NCBI GenBank assembly: GCA_021647535.1 | Contig: JAKIUO010000117.1 | Location: 1-9,226 of the forward strand | DNA: 9,226 nucleotides | Direction: 5' to 3' | Source of the DNA: Hyphomicrobiaceae bacterium | Lineage (GTDB): Bacteria > Pseudomonadota > Alphaproteobacteria > Rhizobiales > JAKIUO01 | Shown here: positions 5,922 to 9,226 of the stretch, in pieces | How positions within the stretch are numbered: position 1 is the stretch's first letter | Layout of the letters: each line of letters opens with the position of its first letter | Made by a program: the position numbers and the translations under genes | Notes under the pieces: model-generated | Databases searched by the model: none | Told to the model about the DNA's origin: nothing | The model's input: the letters and a program-made list of their open reading frames with translations, nothing else

Positions 5922-8885
5922 ATGCGTAGTTTATCCCAAGATACCGAGCCCGGCGAGATCGAGGTCAAGAACACCACATGTTATATGTGTGCTTGTCGTT
6001 GCGGCATTCGTGTGACTCTCAAAGATGGCGAGATCCGCTATATTGAGGGCAATCCCGACCATCCGCTCAACAAGGGTGCGATCTGCGCCAAGGGCTCAAG
6101 CGGGATCATGAAGCAATATTCCCCGGCCCGCCTCACCAAACCGCTTTTGCGCAAATCGGATGCCGAACGCGGCGAAGGCAAATTCGAGGCCATCAGCTGG
6201 GATGAAGCCTTTGATCTGCTGACCGAACGGCTTGGTCATCTACGCGCGACTGACCCCAAGAAATTCGCCCTGTTTACGGGCCGCGATCAGATGCAGGCGC
6301 TCACAGGCACCTTTGCCAAGAATTTTGGCACCCCCAACTATGCTGCCCATGGCGGCTTTTGCTCGGTCAATATGGCCGCAGGCATGATCTACACAATCGG
6401 CGGCTCCTTCTGGGAATTTGGCGGACCGGATCTGGAACGCGCCAAACTTTTCCTGATGATTGGCACCGCCGAAGACCACCATTCCAATCCGCTCAAAACC
6501 GAGCTGGCCGCCTATAAAAGACGCGGCGGGCGCTTTATCGCCATCAATCCCATCCGCACCGGCTATGCCGCCATTGCTGATGAATGGGTGCCGATCAAAC
6601 CCGGCACTGACGGCGCTTTGTTTCTGGCCTTTATCAACGAAATCATCCGCCTTGGCCTCTATGACCGCGATTTTCTGGTGAACTATACCAATGCGCCAGA
6701 ACTGGTTAATCAGGACGAGGACAGCGACGAGTTCGGCATGTTCAAACGCTTTGAAATGCCCATCGAAGAGGGCTGTTTCGACCCGCAGAACAAGCTGTGG
6801 TGGGACAGCGAACTCGACAGGGAAGTCTCCAACAAGACCCCAGGCGTTGAACCCTTCTTGATGGGACGCTATACGCTGGAAGACGGCACGGATGTCGCCA
6901 CCAGTTTTGAACTGCTGAAAGAGCGTGTTGAGCCCTACACCCCCGAATGGGCATCAGAAATCACTGGCATTCCCACCAAAACCATCAAGCGACTGGCGCA
7001 TGAAATGGGCATTACGGCACGCGACCAGAAAATCGAGCTGCCGATCAGCTGGACGGATGCCTGGGACGAAGAGCATGATACGGTTGTCGGCAATCCCGTC
7101 GCCTTTCACGCCATGCGCGGGCTGGCCGCTCATTCCAACGGCTTTCATACCATCCGCGCTTTGTCGATCCTCATGTCGATCCTTGGCACCATTGATCGCC
7201 CCGGCGGCTTTCGCCATAAAACGCCTTTCCCGCGCCCTATTCCTCCCTGCCCGAAAACGGCAAAAAGCTGGGACGATATTCAACCGAACACACCACTGAA
7301 CGGCGTGCCGCTGGGCTGGCCCTCTGAACCTGACGATCTGATGGTCGATGATGAAGGCGAACCCATTCGTCTTGACAAGGGTTTTTCGTGGGAGCACCCG
7401 CTTTCCGTTCACGGCATGATGCATAACGCCATCACCAATGCGTGGCGCGGCGATCCCTACCCCATCGACACCATGATGCTGTTCATGGCCAATATGGCGT
7501 GGAACTCCTCGATGAATACGATGGGCGTGCGCGACATGCTCAAAGACAAGGACGAGAACGGCGATTATAAAATTCCCTTCCTCGTTGTTTGCGACGCCTT
7601 TCAATCAGAAACCACCGCCTTTGCCGATCTGGTTTTGCCCGATACCACCTATCTGGAACGCCATGACGTGATGTCCATGCTCGACCGCCCGATTTCCTCT
7701 TATGAGGGGCTAATTGACAGTGTGCGTATTCCTGTCCTGCCGCCAACTGGAGAATGCAAGCCCTTCCAGGAAGTCATTATTGAGCTTGGGTCACGGCTGA
7801 AACTGCCTGTCTTTATGCGCGAGGATGGCGAGCGCAAATATCGCGACTACCCTGATTTTGTCACCAATTTTGAGACAGAGCCTGGTTCAGGCATCGGCTT
7901 TCTGGCTGGCTGGCGCGGCACCAGCGGCGAAAAAAGCATCAAGGGCGAACCAAACCCAAACCAGTGGGAGATGTATGAGAAAAATAACTGTGTTTTCCAG
8001 TACAAACTGCCCAAGTCTTACCAATATATGCGTAACTGGAACAAGGGTTACCTGCATTGGGCACGAGCCAACCGCCTGACCCGCTATGCCGAACCGATCA
8101 ATATCCATATTTATTCAGAGCATTTGCAAAAATTCCGTCTTGCTGCGCAGGGCAAACGCGATGGACGGCAACCGCCAGAGAGGTTGCGCAAACGAGTCGA
8201 AACCTATTTTGATCCGCTGCCCTTCTATCATGAGCCGCTGGAAAACCAATATACGGATACCCAGAATTATCCCTATAATGCCCTGACCCAGCGTCCAATG
8301 GCGATGTATCATTCATGGGACAGCCAGAACGCCTGGTTGCGCCAGATCCATACCCATAACTACCTCTATATCAACCCTATATTAGGCAAGAAGGAAGGTA
8401 TTTCTGACGGGGACTGGGTCTGGGCAGAATCGCCCCACGGCAAGATCCGCTGCATCTGTAGCTTTACAGAAGCCGTTGAACCCAATACGGTCTGGACTTG
8501 GAATGCCATTGGCAAGGCTGCCGGAGCCTGGGGACTGACCAAGGAAGCCAACGAATCCCAAAAAGGGTTCTTGCTCAACCATATCATTGCAGAAGAACTG
8601 CCTGCCCATGAATGCGGCAAGCATTTGTCAAACTCTGACCCGGTCACTGGCCAGGCAGCCTGGTTTGATGTCCGTGTCAAGATCACCAGGGCAGATGACG
8701 ACGAAGACAAGTTCACCTGGCCACAATTCGCCCCCATGGGAAGCACCCCAGGCGCAGAGGGGCCAAGAGGAAAATGGCAGGTCTATTTTAATGGCATTAA
8801 AGACAAGTTGCCGGAGACTGAATTTGGGATTGTTATGAAAAACATCAAGGAAACATCTCAAAAGCCGCTAAAGACCTGGGGTTAA
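5922..8885 (+). CDS. soeA: Sulfite dehydrogenase (quinone) SoeABC-type molybdopterin catalytic subunit
   Basis: This is a member of the bis-molybdopterin guanine dinucleotide (DMSO reductase) superfamily. In SoeABC the A subunit oxidises sulfite to sulfate on the cytoplasmic face, and electrons pass through the iron-sulfur protein SoeB and membrane protein SoeC to quinone. The 987 residues begin with no twin-arginine signal, as expected for cytoplasmic SoeA. C20, C23, C27 and C55 form a CX2CX3CX27C site for the N-terminal 4Fe-4S cluster. C147 in GGFCSVNMAAG stands where the family carries its molybdenum ligand. The GSFWEFGGPDLERAKL and AEDHHSNP segments (about 160-190) and the NPIRTGYAAIADEW stretch near 210 resemble SoeA as I remember it. 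A molybdopterin dinucleotide-binding domain occupies about 780-920. Length is normal for SoeA. The ATG has only a weak GTGAG five bases upstream, but no other Met precedes the cluster motif. No soeB or soeC follows within the window. Related polysulfide/thiosulfate or arsenate oxidoreductases are the alternatives. Confidence 0.83.
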   Translation: MRSLSQDTEPGEIEVKNTTCYMCACRCGIRVTLKDGEIRYIEGNPDHPLNKGAICAKGSSGIMKQYSPARLTKPLLRKSDAERGEGKFEAISWDEAFDLLTERLGHLRATDPKKFALFTGRDQMQALTGTFAKNFGTPNYAAHGGFCSVNMAAGMIYTIGGSFWEFGGPDLERAKLFLMIGTAEDHHSNPLKTELAAYKRRGGRFIAINPIRTGYAAIADEWVPIKPGTDGALFLAFINEIIRLGLYDRDFLVNYTNAPELVNQDEDSDEFGMFKRFEMPIEEGCFDPQNKLWWDSELDREVSNKTPGVEPFLMGRYTLEDGTDVATSFELLKERVEPYTPEWASEITGIPTKTIKRLAHEMGITARDQKIELPISWTDAWDEEHDTVVGNPVAFHAMRGLAAHSNGFHTIRALSILMSILGTIDRPGGFRHKTPFPRPIPPCPKTAKSWDDIQPNTPLNGVPLGWPSEPDDLMVDDEGEPIRLDKGFSWEHPLSVHGMMHNAITNAWRGDPYPIDTMMLFMANMAWNSSMNTMGVRDMLKDKDENGDYKIPFLVVCDAFQSETTAFADLVLPDTTYLERHDVMSMLDRPISSYEGLIDSVRIPVLPPTGECKPFQEVIIELGSRLKLPVFMREDGERKYRDYPDFVTNFETEPGSGIGFLAGWRGTSGEKSIKGEPNPNQWEMYEKNNCVFQYKLPKSYQYMRNWNKGYLHWARANRLTRYAEPINIHIYSEHLQKFRLAAQGKRDGRQPPERLRKRVETYFDPLPFYHEPLENQYTDTQNYPYNALTQRPMAMYHSWDSQNAWLRQIHTHNYLYINPILGKKEGISDGDWVWAESPHGKIRCICSFTEAVEPNTVWTWNAIGKAAGAWGLTKEANESQKGFLLNHIIAEELPAHECGKHLSNSDPVTGQAAWFDVRVKITRADDDEDKFTWPQFAPMGSTPGAEGPRGKWQVYFNGIKDKLPETEFGIVMKNIKETSQKPLKTWG

Positions 8886-8928
8886 CGCGTGCAGCATTGT
8901 ACCGAAGAATAGAAAAACACGACTTGTA

Positions 8929-9226
8929 ATGGGAAGAAAACAATACCTCCAAATCATCATTCGGTTAGCGCTTTTAACCGTTACTGGAATGGTGATGTTT
9001 TACAGTTTTGAAAACGATTTAATGGCTACTCTCATTGGGTTTACGCTACTGTTCTTGTTTCAGTTTTATTTGTTTACACTATATCTCAAACAACAATTTG
9101 CCGATATTGAAAAATCAATAGATTGTTTGCTTCATGATGATTATTCAAATGTGCTTTCTGCCGAAAAACGGAAGAATCCGCTGCATAACAAAACCGCCCT
9201 GTTACATCAGAAATACAAAAATGCCA
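8929..9226 (+). CDS. N-terminal part of a probable sensor histidine kinase (cut by window edge)
   Basis: The frame from ATG 8929 stays open to the last base and gives 99 residues. It predicts two membrane helices (about 9-27 and 34-53) separated by a very short loop, then a cytoplasmic stretch with a DDY at 70-72 inside ADIEKSIDCLLHDDYSNV. A short two-helix start followed by a conserved [D]D[YF]-type segment resembles membrane sensor kinases whose PAS or kinase domains come next. The kinase domain itself is not in the window, so this is inference. The gene starts 43 bases after soeA on the same strand with no terminator between, so co-transcription is possible. Its DNA is about 35% G+C by hand count (8941-9226), far below soeA, which suggests a different origin. 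No strong ribosome binding site is visible before the ATG. Confidence 0.6.
   Translation, partial: MGRKQYLQIIIRLALLTVTGMVMFYSFENDLMATLIGFTLLFLFQFYLFTLYLKQQFADIEKSIDCLLHDDYSNVLSAEKRKNPLHNKTALLHQKYKNA

Noticed and set aside
8886..9226. SoeB or SoeC start downstream of soeA
   Set aside because: The translated 99 residues contain no ferredoxin-type cysteine groups and only two membrane helices with a sensor-kinase-like segment after them.

Overview
The window reads as chromosomal DNA of a Gram-negative bacterium, most likely an alphaproteobacterium. The support is a full-length GlnE, a periplasmic OmpA-domain protein, a cytoplasmic SoeA-type molybdoenzyme, coding DNA of roughly 55-57% G+C (hand-counted sample), and intergenic palindromic repeats of kinds I remember from Rhodospirillales-like genomes. 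The taxonomic call is inference and cannot be made precise from one window.

Layout. Positions 1-382 hold no convincing gene but contain a dense run of stem-loops just beyond the 3' end of glnE. Positions 383-3331 (minus) encode GlnE, the two-headed adenylyltransferase/adenylyl-removing enzyme of glutamine synthetase. Positions 3332-3980 are a long non-coding stretch. It has a possible glnE promoter whose spacer contains nine consecutive C residues, a palindromic mosaic related to the one downstream of glnE, a pair of inverted 31-bp REP-like units, and a long stem-loop beyond the next gene. Positions 3981-5678 (minus) encode a secreted protein with five cysteine-paired repeats followed by an OmpA-type peptidoglycan-binding domain. 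Positions 5679-5921 are a divergent control region. Positions 5922-8885 (plus) encode the catalytic subunit of a SoeABC-type sulfite dehydrogenase. Positions 8929-9226 (plus) encode the first 99 residues of an A+T-rich two-helix membrane protein that looks like the start of a sensor histidine kinase and is cut by the window edge.

The genes do not form one obvious pathway. GlnE belongs to nitrogen control, the OmpA-domain protein to the cell envelope, and SoeA to sulfur oxidation with electron delivery to quinone. The most unusual items are the five-repeat OmpA-domain protein, the SoeA gene with no adjacent iron-sulfur and membrane subunits, the base-composition drop right after soeA, and the C9 tract inside the possible glnE promoter. 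I found no CRISPR array, transposase, RNA gene or defence system, and nothing I would call a proven new system.
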